The translations under genes and the position numbers were made by a program. From assembly GCF_029350945.1 (NCBI RefSeq), contig NZ_JARKMS010000006.1, positions 186,001 through 250,000 of the forward strand: a DNA stretch of 64,000 nt, written 5' to 3'. Source of the stretch: Maribacter huludaoensis (lineage in GTDB: Bacteria; Bacteroidota; Bacteroidia; Flavobacteriales; Flavobacteriaceae). Each line of letters begins with the position of its first letter. Position 1 is the stretch's first letter. The notes beneath the pieces were generated by a model that was given only the letters and a program-made list of their open reading frames with translations, searched no databases and was not told where the DNA came from. Below, piece by piece: positions 9,485 to 17,857 of this stretch.

Positions 9485-9492
9485 TATCTTTG
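9485..9492 (+). promoter_or_regulatory. -7 promoter element TATCTTTG just before a start codon
   Basis: TATCTTTG matches TAnnTTTG exactly and ends 6 bp before the ATG at 9499, predicting an almost leaderless mRNA. No good -33 TTG lies at the expected distance. Confidence 0.55.
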
Positions 9493-9498
9493 CGCAGT

Positions 9499-9954
9499 AT
9501 GAAAAAGATACTAACTATTTCTCTTCTGCTATTTTTAGCTGTCAAAGCTTACGGTCAAATTGAGCAAGATAAGGTTCTCCACTTTTTAGGTGGCAATCTT
9601 TACGGACTTGTAGGGGCGGGAATTGCGAACGAAGTTTCAGATGGCAATAGAACATGGACCTTTGTTGGTTCGGTTGGTGGCAGTTTGCTAATTGGTTTGG
9701 CCAAAGAGGCTATTGATGAAAATCAATACGGTGGGTGGAGCAATGAAGATTTGTTAGCTACCGTACTGGGTGGTGTAACTGTTGGTGCTACAATTGACAT
9801 TTTCAAAAAAAGAAAACAACGTAAAAGGGAACAATTATTTATAGATGCTACAAAGACGGTAGATTACCGTCATCAAATGAAATTCCCAATAAAAACAACT
9901 GAGATCAACTCGCTATATGTATTGGGAATGTCCAGTACGGTTTTAGAAAGGTAG
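9499..9954 (+). CDS. Exported YfiM-like protein of unknown function
   Basis: The ATG at 9499 gives a standard signal peptide (MKKILTISLLLFLAVKAYGQ); an upstream TTG at 9490 is part of the -7 promoter box and is unlikely to be used. The 151-residue product continues with DKVLHFLGGNLYG and two glycine-rich hydrophobic stretches (about 28-65 and 78-100), then a lysine/arginine-rich KKRKQRKREQ segment. The DKxLHF start and glycine-rich helices resemble YfiM/DUF2279-type periplasmic proteins, but this is a weak family call. The convergent S10 peptidase gene ends 5 bp downstream. Confidence 0.65.
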   Translation: MKKILTISLLLFLAVKAYGQIEQDKVLHFLGGNLYGLVGAGIANEVSDGNRTWTFVGSVGGSLLIGLAKEAIDENQYGGWSNEDLLATVLGGVTVGATIDIFKKRKQRKREQLFIDATKTVDYRHQMKFPIKTTEINSLYVLGMSSTVLER

Positions 9955-9959
9955 TTTTT

Positions 9960-11444
9960 CTAATACTTTGCACTTTTTCCTGTTGCAATTGTACGCTTTA
10001 TAAAATCGCGGATGTCATCATTTGCGGTTTTTAAATCTTCTCTTCGTAGGTACATCATATGACCTGAACGATATCCTTTAAAACTAAATCTATCATTCAT
10101 GCGGCCGCTTGGGTCTACTTGCCACATGGTATATTTTGCATTGAAGTATGTGGTAGCTCCATCATAATAGCCAGATTGTACCAAAACATTTAAATATGGG
10201 TTTTGTGCCATTGCTTGTCTTAAATTATCTCTGGTATTGTCATCGTCATTGTTCCAAGGGTGTACCGGACCGAACATATTATATTTTACATCCGTCTTAA
10301 AATTTAACTCTTCCTGTAAGTAATAGTTAATGGCAGGGGTAAAGCTATGTAGCCAAGATGTTAATTCAGAATTATAGTCTGGCCTTGTACCGGCTAGTTG
10401 TTTATCTATTCCTAAATATCTTGAATCTAAGCGTCCTACGGTATGCCCGCTTTTATCTTTTAAAAGATTTTTCCAAAAGAAAGAAGTAGGTACGGAAAGG
10501 TTGTGGTCAAGAATGTCTTTTTTGTTCAATCCTGAGTAATAAGCCATTTTATCTGCCACGGCTTCTTTTTCGGAAGCCTCTAAAAATCCTCCTTTAGCCA
10601 ATGCCGGTATAAGCTTATCAATTGTATATGCTTCAGACTCCGGTAGAATTTCTAAAAGATCTTTACTCTGTAAGGCTGGTGGTAAAGCTTTGTGATGCCA
10701 TGCCGCTGCAGTATAATAAGGTAGGTTTATTGCTTCGGCAACGGGTCCGGAATTGCGTATCACTTTATAATCAGCCGGTGAAACCATTATGACACCGTTT
10801 AAATACATCCATTGTTGATTTTGTAGAGCCAAAGAAAGACCCATTACGCGTGTGCCCCCATAGCTTTCCCCGATTATATATTTTGGCGAGCGCCATCTGT
10901 TGTTTCTGGTTACAAAGGTGTTCAACCATTCTGCCAAATATTTAATATCGGCATTTATGCCAAAGAATTTGTCGCGGTCTACTTCTTTTCCGCTTGCAGG
11001 GATAGTTCTGCTATAACCTGTGTTTACAGGATTTACATAAACGATATCCGCAATATCTAAAACTGAATGCGGATTGTCATTTACACCATAAGGTTGAACA
11101 GGATATCCTTCATCATCAATTTTTAAAACCTTTGGTCCGGTATACGCTAAATGCATCCATACCGAACCTGATCCTGGACCTCCATTAAATGAAATCAATA
11201 GAGGTCTAGCAGCACGATCCTTGATGTTGTTTCTAGTATAATAGGTATAATGCAAAGAGGCTATGGGTTTTGCATTTTCGTCCCATACAGGTTGGGTCCC
11301 GGTCTGTGCGGTGTACGAAAAACTAGCGCCATTAATGGTAGCGTTATGTTGTGTTGTGATAACGGTGTCTACGGGTAATTCCCTAGACTGGCCAAAGGCA
11401 AATGCAGTGACCAAACAAAAGGTAAATTGTACTATTTTTTTCAT
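9960..11444 (-). CDS. Exported S10-family serine carboxypeptidase-like protein
   Basis: A 494-residue protein with a signal peptide ending near AFGQ. The alpha/beta-hydrolase core shows NGGPGSGS (about residues 88-95, oxyanion region), the nucleophile elbow GESYGG with Ser194, Asp428 in SGYYDGAT, and His462 in RSGHMMY, so the triad is complete. S10 peptidases release C-terminal residues from peptides at acid pH; many bacterial members remain uncharacterised. The protein is predicted periplasmic. The gene stands alone: the preceding 222 bp to the divergent oxidoreductase hold no clear promoter box. Confidence 0.85.
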   Translation of the reverse strand: MKKIVQFTFCLVTAFAFGQSRELPVDTVITTQHNATINGASFSYTAQTGTQPVWDENAKPIASLHYTYYTRNNIKDRAARPLLISFNGGPGSGSVWMHLAYTGPKVLKIDDEGYPVQPYGVNDNPHSVLDIADIVYVNPVNTGYSRTIPASGKEVDRDKFFGINADIKYLAEWLNTFVTRNNRWRSPKYIIGESYGGTRVMGLSLALQNQQWMYLNGVIMVSPADYKVIRNSGPVAEAINLPYYTAAAWHHKALPPALQSKDLLEILPESEAYTIDKLIPALAKGGFLEASEKEAVADKMAYYSGLNKKDILDHNLSVPTSFFWKNLLKDKSGHTVGRLDSRYLGIDKQLAGTRPDYNSELTSWLHSFTPAINYYLQEELNFKTDVKYNMFGPVHPWNNDDDNTRDNLRQAMAQNPYLNVLVQSGYYDGATTYFNAKYTMWQVDPSGRMNDRFSFKGYRSGHMMYLRREDLKTANDDIRDFIKRTIATGKSAKY

Positions 11445-11666
11445 GGTTTGATAAGGTTCTGTTGTAAAACGAAAATAAGCATAATTGTGCTATTTTATTC
11501 GTTGTTCGGACCTATTGAGTTTTAAATGTCAAATCCGTAATTATGATGGTTTTAAAAATGGAATGTTTTAAATTTTTTGGCTGGTATCCATAATGTAAAT
11601 ACAAACTAATTAATTATGGAATTACCTGATAATTATTTACTTTTCTAATTCATACAACTAATACTC

Positions 11667-12803
11667 ATGAAACAACTTACAAGACGATCATTTAATGGTT
11701 TGGCTACTAAAGGGCTGTTAGGATCCGCTTTTCTCGCCAATATGCCTTTGGCGAATGCCTTTACAACTAATAAAAACGGTAAAAAGTTAGGTGTAGCCTT
11801 GGTTGGTTTAGGGAGCTACAGTACTTATCAATTAGCACCTTCTTTATTGGATACGGAGCATTGTTATTTGGCAGGAATTGTAACCGGTACAAAAGAAAAG
11901 GAATCTGTTTGGCAAGAGAAATACAATATACCCAAAGAGAATATTTATAATTATGAGAATTTTGATACCATTGCGGATAATGACAGCATAGATGTTATTT
12001 ATGTAGTATTACCCAATAGTATGCATGCGGAATTTTGTATTCGTGCGGCAAAGGCAGGTAAACATGTTATCTGTGAAAAACCAATGGCCGTAAGTGTTGC
12101 GGAATGTGATGCAATTATGAATGCGTGCAATGAACATAAGGTTAAGCTTTCTGTTGGTTATAGAATGCAAAGCGACCCTTATACCCATGAAGTCAAAAAA
12201 TACGTTAGGGAAAAAACTTTTGGCGATGTTTTGTTTGTTTCATCTGATGCAGGATATGTCTCTAACGGTAATCCAGATCAATGGCGACTAAATAAAAAAT
12301 TATCTGGTGGCGGAGCGCTTATGAACATGGGTGTGTACGCTATACAAACCAGTATTTATGGTACAGGTCAAAACCCTATTTCAGTTTCTGCACAAGAATT
12401 TAGTACTAGACCAGAATATTTTAAGGATACCGATGAGACCATTACCGCTCAGTTTAAATTTGAGAATGGTGCTATCGCACATATGATGACTTCGCATAAT
12501 GCAAATGGTAATAGATTAAAATGTCATTGTAGTAAAGGTTGGTTTGAACTTGACCCAGCCCATAGTTACGGACCAATAAGTGGTAGAACTTCTAATGGAG
12601 ATGTCTTAAAGTTTCCACATAAAAGACAACAGGCTTTACAGATGGATGATTTTGCAAAGCATATTTTGTTGGACAGTAAAAACGTGGCTCCTGGTGAAAT
12701 GGGAAAAAGAGATATGATAATTGTAGAGGCTATTTACAACTCGATAAGAGAAGGTGGACAAGAACAGTTATTGTCATTAGGTAATTTAGGTATTTTGATG
12801 TAA
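11667..12803 (+). CDS. Gfo/Idh/MocA-family oxidoreductase with Tat-type signal
   Basis: A 378-residue protein. The N-terminus QLTRRSFNGLATKGLLGSAF has the twin-arginine RRSF pattern followed by a hydrophobic stretch and NANAF-like cleavage region, so export by Tat is likely. The Rossmann domain begins at LGVALVGLGSYS (about residues 40-52), and the conserved EKPMA motif appears near residue 138, as in glucose-fructose oxidoreductases. The C-terminal domain carries GGGALMNMGVYAIQ. Substrate is unknown, probably a sugar or sugar acid. No sugar-utilisation genes lie beside it. Confidence 0.85.
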   Translation: MKQLTRRSFNGLATKGLLGSAFLANMPLANAFTTNKNGKKLGVALVGLGSYSTYQLAPSLLDTEHCYLAGIVTGTKEKESVWQEKYNIPKENIYNYENFDTIADNDSIDVIYVVLPNSMHAEFCIRAAKAGKHVICEKPMAVSVAECDAIMNACNEHKVKLSVGYRMQSDPYTHEVKKYVREKTFGDVLFVSSDAGYVSNGNPDQWRLNKKLSGGGALMNMGVYAIQTSIYGTGQNPISVSAQEFSTRPEYFKDTDETITAQFKFENGAIAHMMTSHNANGNRLKCHCSKGWFELDPAHSYGPISGRTSNGDVLKFPHKRQQALQMDDFAKHILLDSKNVAPGEMGKRDMIIVEAIYNSIREGGQEQLLSLGNLGILM

Positions 12804-12826
12804 TTATTTGAAAAACAAATAGTTAA

Positions 12827-12880
12827 AACTTAACTTAAAGTTAAGTTCAAGTTTTGATCACTTCAACTTCAAGTTAAGTT
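12827..12880. promoter_or_regulatory. 11-bp-phased AAGTT/AACTT repeat cluster upstream of the PhoX-like gene
   Basis: Eight pentamers AAGTT or AACTT occur in 54 bp and fall on two interleaved ladders with 11-bp steps: 12827, 12838, 12849, 12871 and 12832, 12843, 12865, 12876. Within the cluster, 12827-12847 is a perfect inverted repeat, AACTTAACTT and AAGTTAAGTT around one A. An 11-bp period is the spacing of direct repeats bound by OmpR/PhoB-type response regulators. A role as activator site for the downstream gene is inferred. Confidence 0.55.
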
Positions 12881-12932
12881 TACATGTTAACATTATCATA
12901 AGATTTAATTCATTTATTGCTAATTTTCAGTA

Positions 12933-12964
12933 AACCTTACTTAAAGGTTATCTCTATAGTTTTG
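12933..12964 (+). promoter_or_regulatory. Palindrome AACCTT-N5-AAGGTT followed by a -7 box
   Basis: AACCTT (12933-12938) and AAGGTT (12944-12949) form a 17-bp palindrome. TAGTTTTG at 12957-12964 matches the TAnnTTTG element, with the start codon 29 bp downstream. The palindrome would lie at about -20 to -36, a usual operator position. No -33 TTG is present, which would fit an activator-dependent promoter. Confidence 0.45.
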
Positions 12965-12993
12965 GCATTCATAACCTAAAAACTATATTGATA

Positions 12994-14616
12994 ATGAAAC
13001 AAACGAAAAATTTACTATTTAAAGCCCTTTTCCTTTCTTGCTTAGGATTAGCTGTTATGAGCTGTGATGGAGAAGACGGTGTAGATGGTACAAATGGTAT
13101 TGACGGTGTAGACGGTGCTGATGGCGCAGACGGAGCCAATGGCGCCGATGGTGCTGACGGACAAGATTTGACTCTGGAAGAATCTATTCCATTAACTAGT
13201 TCCGTAACTCCAAACGAACTATTCGAACTTAAAGGTGCTTTTGCAGGTTCTGCTGACCTTAATATGATCATGTCCTCTGCAGATATCTTAGAATCTGATT
13301 CTACTTTTGTTTATGGTTCTTATATGGATGGAGCTGCACTTTACCCTACAGAAGATGGTAACTATGCTTTGATCAATAATTTAGAAGCAGATTATTCCAT
13401 TGCAAGAATTATGTTGAATTCTGAACTACAGCCTTTACAAGGAGATTATATAGTAAATTCTACAGCTACTGCTTTTACAGCAATGTGTTCTGGATCTTCA
13501 ATTACTGTTGAAGAGCACGGGTTTGGTCCTTTATACCTTTCTGGTGGAGAATGGGGCGGTAACGCTAAGGGTGTATTTAAAGTAAACCCTTTTAGAGCAA
13601 AAGAAGATAGGGTAGAAGTAGAAAGATTACCTGCAATGGGTGAGTGGTCAACAGAAAATGCTGTTGTTATTGGAAAAGATGCTTATTCTTCTCAAACAGT
13701 AGTTTTTATGGGTGATGACCACAGTGACAATACATACCCACAAGCTCATTTTGGAATGTACGTTGGTCAAAGAGGTGATCTTTATGGAGGTAAACTTTAT
13801 GTACTTAGAGGTACAAACCCAGTAGAATCTGCTCCTGGAGAAGGCGGTCAGTTATTTGAAATGGGAATGGCTCAAGACATTGAATACGATGTAGAATGGG
13901 TAGAAGTTACTGAAAGAACTATAGATGAGTTGAACCAAGAAGCTATTGACTTGGGTGCTATAGGATTTCAAAGAATTGAAGATATCGATTGGAGAAGAGG
14001 TTCTGCCGATGCTCAAAGAGAAGTATATTTTAATGCTACCGGTAGAATTCGTGGAGATAATCCGGACCTTAACTTAAGAGGTACTGGTTTTGGTCGTGTT
14101 TACAAACTAGTTTTAGATCCTGAAGATCCAACGGCTCCTGCTAAATTAACTGTTGTAGTTGATGGTGACTTAGAAGGTGGAAAAGGTGATGGAATGCATT
14201 CTCCGGATAACATTTTGGTAACTGAGAACTATGCTTACATTCAAGAAGATCCAAATGGTTATGGAGATTTAAATGCGGATATCACAGGTTTTGCCAAGTT
14301 ATGGCAATTAGACCTAAATACGGGCAACTTTGTTGAAGTTATGGAGTGTAACCAAACATATGCTGCAAGTGTTGGTATTGGTAATACCGATAGTATGTGG
14401 GAAATAACCGGCTTGATCGATGTTACCGATATCATAGGTGCATCTGAACCAACCTTTATTGGTGGAGCTCAAGTACATGGATGGAATTTTAATACCACTC
14501 CTGATACAGCTGTAAGGGCAGACGGACTTAAATTTGTTGACCCTACTGCAATTAGTGAAGGCAGTGCTCGCTTAGAAGGTTCCGTACTTTTTAAGTTGAC
14601 AGGCTTACCTAGATAA
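12994..14616 (+). CDS. Collagen-like-repeat lipoprotein with PhoX-like (DUF839) beta-propeller
   Basis: The ATG at 12994 gives a lipoprotein signal ending AVMSC (Cys24). Directly after it come eleven Gly-X-Y triplets (residues 26-58; X is mostly Ala, Val, Glu or Thr, Y mostly Asp), a short collagen-like stalk. The remaining roughly 480 residues are acidic and glycine-rich. They contain GEWGG, a YGGKLYVL strand, and SPDNILV followed by YIQEDPNG, which resembles the PDNL/EDG block of calcium-dependent PhoX phosphatases. A surface-exposed phosphatase is plausible, but the catalytic residues cannot be confirmed by eye. A repeat-rich promoter region precedes it and a strong terminator follows it. 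Confidence 0.6.
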   Translation: MKQTKNLLFKALFLSCLGLAVMSCDGEDGVDGTNGIDGVDGADGADGANGADGADGQDLTLEESIPLTSSVTPNELFELKGAFAGSADLNMIMSSADILESDSTFVYGSYMDGAALYPTEDGNYALINNLEADYSIARIMLNSELQPLQGDYIVNSTATAFTAMCSGSSITVEEHGFGPLYLSGGEWGGNAKGVFKVNPFRAKEDRVEVERLPAMGEWSTENAVVIGKDAYSSQTVVFMGDDHSDNTYPQAHFGMYVGQRGDLYGGKLYVLRGTNPVESAPGEGGQLFEMGMAQDIEYDVEWVEVTERTIDELNQEAIDLGAIGFQRIEDIDWRRGSADAQREVYFNATGRIRGDNPDLNLRGTGFGRVYKLVLDPEDPTAPAKLTVVVDGDLEGGKGDGMHSPDNILVTENYAYIQEDPNGYGDLNADITGFAKLWQLDLNTGNFVEVMECNQTYAASVGIGNTDSMWEITGLIDVTDIIGASEPTFIGGAQVHGWNFNTTPDTAVRADGLKFVDPTAISEGSARLEGSVLFKLTGLPR

Positions 14617-14638
14617 GTGATGTAATTGTACCAAGTTT

Positions 14639-14667
14639 AAAGGTTCCCTTCACTGGGAACCTTTTTC
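14639..14667 (+). terminator. Rho-independent terminator after the PhoX-like gene
   Basis: AAAGGTTCCC and GGGAACCTTT form a 10-bp stem with a TTCACT loop, followed by further T residues. It ends 27 bp before the next start codon, so the following peroxidase gene depends on read-through or an unseen promoter. Confidence 0.85.
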
Positions 14668-14693
14668 TATTCATATTAATTTCAAAGCGAAAC

Positions 14694-16532
14694 ATGAGCG
14701 CATTTAATTATAAATGGATTTTGATTGTATTTGTTTGTTTTTTTCTGTCCTGCAAGAATGAGGAAACAAAACCTTTGTTGGCTATAAATGCTAATGATCA
14801 ATCTATGTTCAACAATGCTATAAGGGAACATTATTTTTTGGCATTGGATAGTACTTCTTATTACATGCAGCAAATAGATACCGCACAATCGCTCTCAAAG
14901 AACAAAGAACTGTTTTTAAAAAGTAGGGAATGGTATAAAAGGGTAGAGCCTATGCTTATCGCATATGATTATGAGAATTACATCTCAATGAATGCGCCTA
15001 ATTTGCTTAAGGTAGAAATAGACGACCATACCGATATTAAAAAACAAAAACCAAAGAGTTTTCAAGTATTGGAAGAGCTTCTTTATAGTGAAGAAGGATA
15101 TTCCAATGAAGATTTGAATACTGTATTGGAGTATTTAAAGATTAGAATTCCGTTTGTTCGAAAAAATCATATTCTCATCACCCAAAGAGATAGGCATCAT
15201 TTAAAAATGATAAGAGATGCCATTGTAAATGTGGCTACTAAAGGTATTACAGGTTTTGATTCTCCAATGTTGGCAAACTCATTGAACGAAGCTGTTTATA
15301 ATTATGAAACGCTACAAACAGTTTTGGATATTTATAAAGAGGCTTTTAGGGATAATACCTTATATGTACATTGGAAAAAAGAAATTTCTTCCACCATTGA
15401 TGATTTACAAAGTGCCAATTTTGACGAATTTGATCGATACTCGTTTATAAAATTGCATACCAATACGCAATTGGATCTAGTGGATAAGACTGCTAATGAT
15501 TGGGGAATTGAATTAATCCAATCAAGGGCTTTGGACCCTAAGGTTACCAATCTTTTTGATAAGAATTTTTTCAATATGAAGATGTTCTCCACCCAAAGAG
15601 CACCAGATATTACTGAAGAAAGAATTGAGTTGGGAAGACAGTTGTTCAATGATACGGATTTATCCGGCTCCGGTACTATTAGTTGTGCGACTTGCCATAT
15701 TGCGGAAAAAGCATTTACCGACGGGCATAAAATTGCTAAAGGTATAAACGGCCAAGATTTGCAACGTAATTCACCAACATTAACCTATGCTGTTTACCAA
15801 CGTTCTTTGTTTTATGATGGTAGGGCAGATGGTCTTGAGGATCAAATTGTTGGAGTCACCAATAATGAAAATGAGTTTCATATAGATTTGGAAAAATTAG
15901 AAGAGAAAATTCAAGATAAATCAGTGTATAAAGTTCAATTTGATTCGCTTTACGATGGCAAAATTTCCGATATGAACGTACGTAATGCTATTGCAACATA
16001 TATAAGAAGTTTAGCTCCGTTCGATTCTAAATTCGATCGGAACATGAACAATCTAGAAGAAACCATGACTACCGAAGAGATTACCGGTTTTAATCTTTTT
16101 ATGGGTAAAGCGGCGTGTGCCACTTGTCATTTTCCACCGGCATTTAACGGTACGGTGCCTCCTAAATATATGGAAAGCGAATTTGAAAATTTGGGCGTGC
16201 CCAAAAACGCAAGTTTTGAAAACCCTGTTTTAGATGATGATTGGGGGCAGTATTATCCTTATGAAGTAGAGGAGAAGAAGCATTTTTTTAAAACTTCAAC
16301 ATTGCGTAATGCAAAATTAACCGGACCTTACATGCACAACGGGGTGTATGAAACTTTAGAGGAAGTAGTGGAGTTTTATAATGTTGGTGGCGGTCAGGGC
16401 ATGGGCTTAGATGTACCTTACCAAACTTTACCTCCAGACTCTTTACATCTAACGACTACAGAATCTAAGGCTATAATTGCGTTTATGAAAACACTGACCG
16501 ATAAAAGATTTGAGAAAGAAGCCATAAACTAG
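14694..16532 (+). CDS. Di-haem cytochrome c peroxidase/MauG-family lipoprotein with extra N-terminal domain
   Basis: A 612-residue protein with lipoprotein signal ending FFLSC (Cys20). Two haem c sites are present, CATCH at residues 331-335 and CATCH at 475-479, with the surrounding LFNDTDLSGSG, HIAEKAFTDG and MHNGVYETLEEVV patterns of bacterial di-haem peroxidases, which reduce hydrogen peroxide in the periplasm. About 290 residues precede the peroxidase part. They are helical and rich in charged residues and resemble the imelysin-like extensions seen on some flavobacterial peroxidases; this resemblance is tentative. Its stop overlaps the convergent TIGR02757 gene in CTAG. Confidence 0.85.
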   Translation: MSAFNYKWILIVFVCFFLSCKNEETKPLLAINANDQSMFNNAIREHYFLALDSTSYYMQQIDTAQSLSKNKELFLKSREWYKRVEPMLIAYDYENYISMNAPNLLKVEIDDHTDIKKQKPKSFQVLEELLYSEEGYSNEDLNTVLEYLKIRIPFVRKNHILITQRDRHHLKMIRDAIVNVATKGITGFDSPMLANSLNEAVYNYETLQTVLDIYKEAFRDNTLYVHWKKEISSTIDDLQSANFDEFDRYSFIKLHTNTQLDLVDKTANDWGIELIQSRALDPKVTNLFDKNFFNMKMFSTQRAPDITEERIELGRQLFNDTDLSGSGTISCATCHIAEKAFTDGHKIAKGINGQDLQRNSPTLTYAVYQRSLFYDGRADGLEDQIVGVTNNENEFHIDLEKLEEKIQDKSVYKVQFDSLYDGKISDMNVRNAIATYIRSLAPFDSKFDRNMNNLEETMTTEEITGFNLFMGKAACATCHFPPAFNGTVPPKYMESEFENLGVPKNASFENPVLDDDWGQYYPYEVEEKKHFFKTSTLRNAKLTGPYMHNGVYETLEEVVEFYNVGGGQGMGLDVPYQTLPPDSLHLTTTESKAIIAFMKTLTDKRFEKEAIN

Positions 16533-17293
16533 AATTTTTCAAAAACACCTAAACCAAAAAGGGCAAAATCATATTTAACTGGATCCAAAGGGTCCAGTTT
16601 TCTTAAGCTTTTATCTAGCTCGGCTAATGCTTTGGCATCGTTTTGTTTTCTTTTTAATAATCCTAATTTTCTAGCTACATTACCTGAATGTACATCTAAT
16701 GGGCAAGATAATTTTGAAGTAGGTATTCCTTTCCATATGCCAAAATCCACATTGGTAGTTGCATCTCTAACCATCCAACGTAAAAACATATTTATCCTTT
16801 TGGCGGCAGAACCTTTTAAAGGATCAGATACGTGCTTTGTTGTGCGTTGCTCATATGGTAATTCAAAAAATGTTTTCTTGAATTTTGAAATTGTGGGCTG
16901 TAGACTGTCATTAGATTGATGCATGGTAAATACACCTTCAAGACCTTGGTGGAACGTGTAAATATTTTTTAAGCTTTTTATAAAATATTTTAAATCATTT
17001 TCATTGAACGTTCTATGAACAAATCCTGATAAATTATCTAAATCATCATCGGTATGGTTAAGCACAAAGTCATACGGACTTTGTCCCATTTTTTCCATTA
17101 ACTTATGAGAATTATTGATGATGCTCTTTCTGTTGCCCCAAGCAATGGTTGCCGTTAGAAAAGCACTGATTTCAATATCTTCTTTTTGTGTGAAAAGATG
17201 TGGAATTTGTATAGGATCGGTTTCTAAGAATTCAGGTTTGTTATATTCAAAAACCTTTTCGTCAAGAAATATTTTTAGCTCACTTTTTGTCAT
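16529..17293 (-). CDS. TIGR02757-family protein
   Basis: A 254-residue protein matching the conserved TIGR02757 family: LTATIAWGNRKSIINN (about residues 45-60), an FFELPYEQ region, MFLRWMVRD, LSCPLDVHSGNVARKLGLL and the C-terminal KLDPLDPVKYDFALFGLGV. The helical pattern and the D-VH-x7-LGL block recall helix-hairpin-helix DNA glycosylases, but no activity has been established and I claim none. Its ATG overlaps the stop of the CPBP protease gene by 4 bp (ATGA), so translation is probably coupled in the lolD-CPBP-TIGR02757 operon. Confidence 0.85.
   Translation of the reverse strand: MTKSELKIFLDEKVFEYNKPEFLETDPIQIPHLFTQKEDIEISAFLTATIAWGNRKSIINNSHKLMEKMGQSPYDFVLNHTDDDLDNLSGFVHRTFNENDLKYFIKSLKNIYTFHQGLEGVFTMHQSNDSLQPTISKFKKTFFELPYEQRTTKHVSDPLKGSAAKRINMFLRWMVRDATTNVDFGIWKGIPTSKLSCPLDVHSGNVARKLGLLKRKQNDAKALAELDKSLRKLDPLDPVKYDFALFGLGVFEKF
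16577..16604 (+). terminator. Terminator-like hairpin embedded in the opposing gene
   Basis: AACTGGATCC and GGGTCCAGTT form a 10-bp stem (one G-T pair) with a 3-base loop and a following TTCTT. It is 45 bp past the peroxidase stop, inside the coding part of the convergent gene, where it encodes the repeated peptide LDPLDP. Termination activity is inferred. Confidence 0.4.
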
Positions 17294-17847
17294 TCAATAG
17301 AAATATCTAACAATTGCATAATTAGCACAGGAACCACTAAAACCATATTGTAAATGGCGTGTAGCGCGATGGACCATAACAAACCAAATTTTACCCGTAT
17401 GTAGCCTAAAAGAAATCCTACACTAATTTGTGGTGCAACCAACAATGGAGAAAAAAGTAAAACCTGAGTGCTCATTTCAAAATTACTGATATGCATAAGG
17501 CCGAACGCAATTGTAAACAAATAGAAAATTGGTTTAAAAAATTTTGAATCTTTAAAAAATATAAGCGGACCTCTAAATAACATTTCTTCAAAGAAAGGAG
17601 CTACAATTACTGCTAAAAAGAAAATAAGTACCACTGAGTAGTTTCCGAATAAATCATCCATGGCATGTTTGCCCATCTCAATCTTTAAAATACTTTCTAA
17701 AACTCCTGCTACCATTAATAATACAATACTTGCTGTTAATGCGATAATTAAAAGCTTAAAGAGAATTCTCAATTTTTCTGATAGAGAACTTTCAATATCT
17801 TGTGTATAGACAGGTTTTTTGGCAAATAAGAGTAGTTCTTCTAGCAT
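17290..17847 (-). CDS. CPBP-family intramembrane metalloprotease
   Basis: A 185-residue membrane protein with about five hydrophobic segments. It has the ABI/CPBP motifs: PFFEEMLFRGP (glutamate pair and arginine, motif 1), FGLMHISN (motif 2 His) and ALHAIYNM (motif 3 His/Asn). Family members related to Rce1 cleave membrane-embedded substrates; bacterial ones are linked to protein maturation or immunity. Here it lies 10 bp after the lolD-like gene and overlaps the next gene by 4 bp, so a housekeeping operon is more likely than a peptide-immunity role. Confidence 0.85.
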   Translation of the reverse strand: MLEELLLFAKKPVYTQDIESSLSEKLRILFKLLIIALTASIVLLMVAGVLESILKIEMGKHAMDDLFGNYSVVLIFFLAVIVAPFFEEMLFRGPLIFFKDSKFFKPIFYLFTIAFGLMHISNFEMSTQVLLFSPLLVAPQISVGFLLGYIRVKFGLLWSIALHAIYNMVLVVPVLIMQLLDISIE

Positions 17848-17857
17848 CTAATTTAAT

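Noticed and set aside
13075-13170. Tandem Gly-X-Y-coding DNA repeat that might resemble a CRISPR or minisatellite
   Set aside because: The unit is a codon-triplet repeat coding collagen-like sequence with variable bases; there are no spacers of constant length and no cas genes.
12969-13271. Open frame on the minus strand rich in Ser-Ala-Pro repeats
   Set aside because: It is the antisense of the collagen-like Gly-X-Y repeats of the gene at 12994, has no promoter, and its repeat pattern is fully explained by the coding strand.
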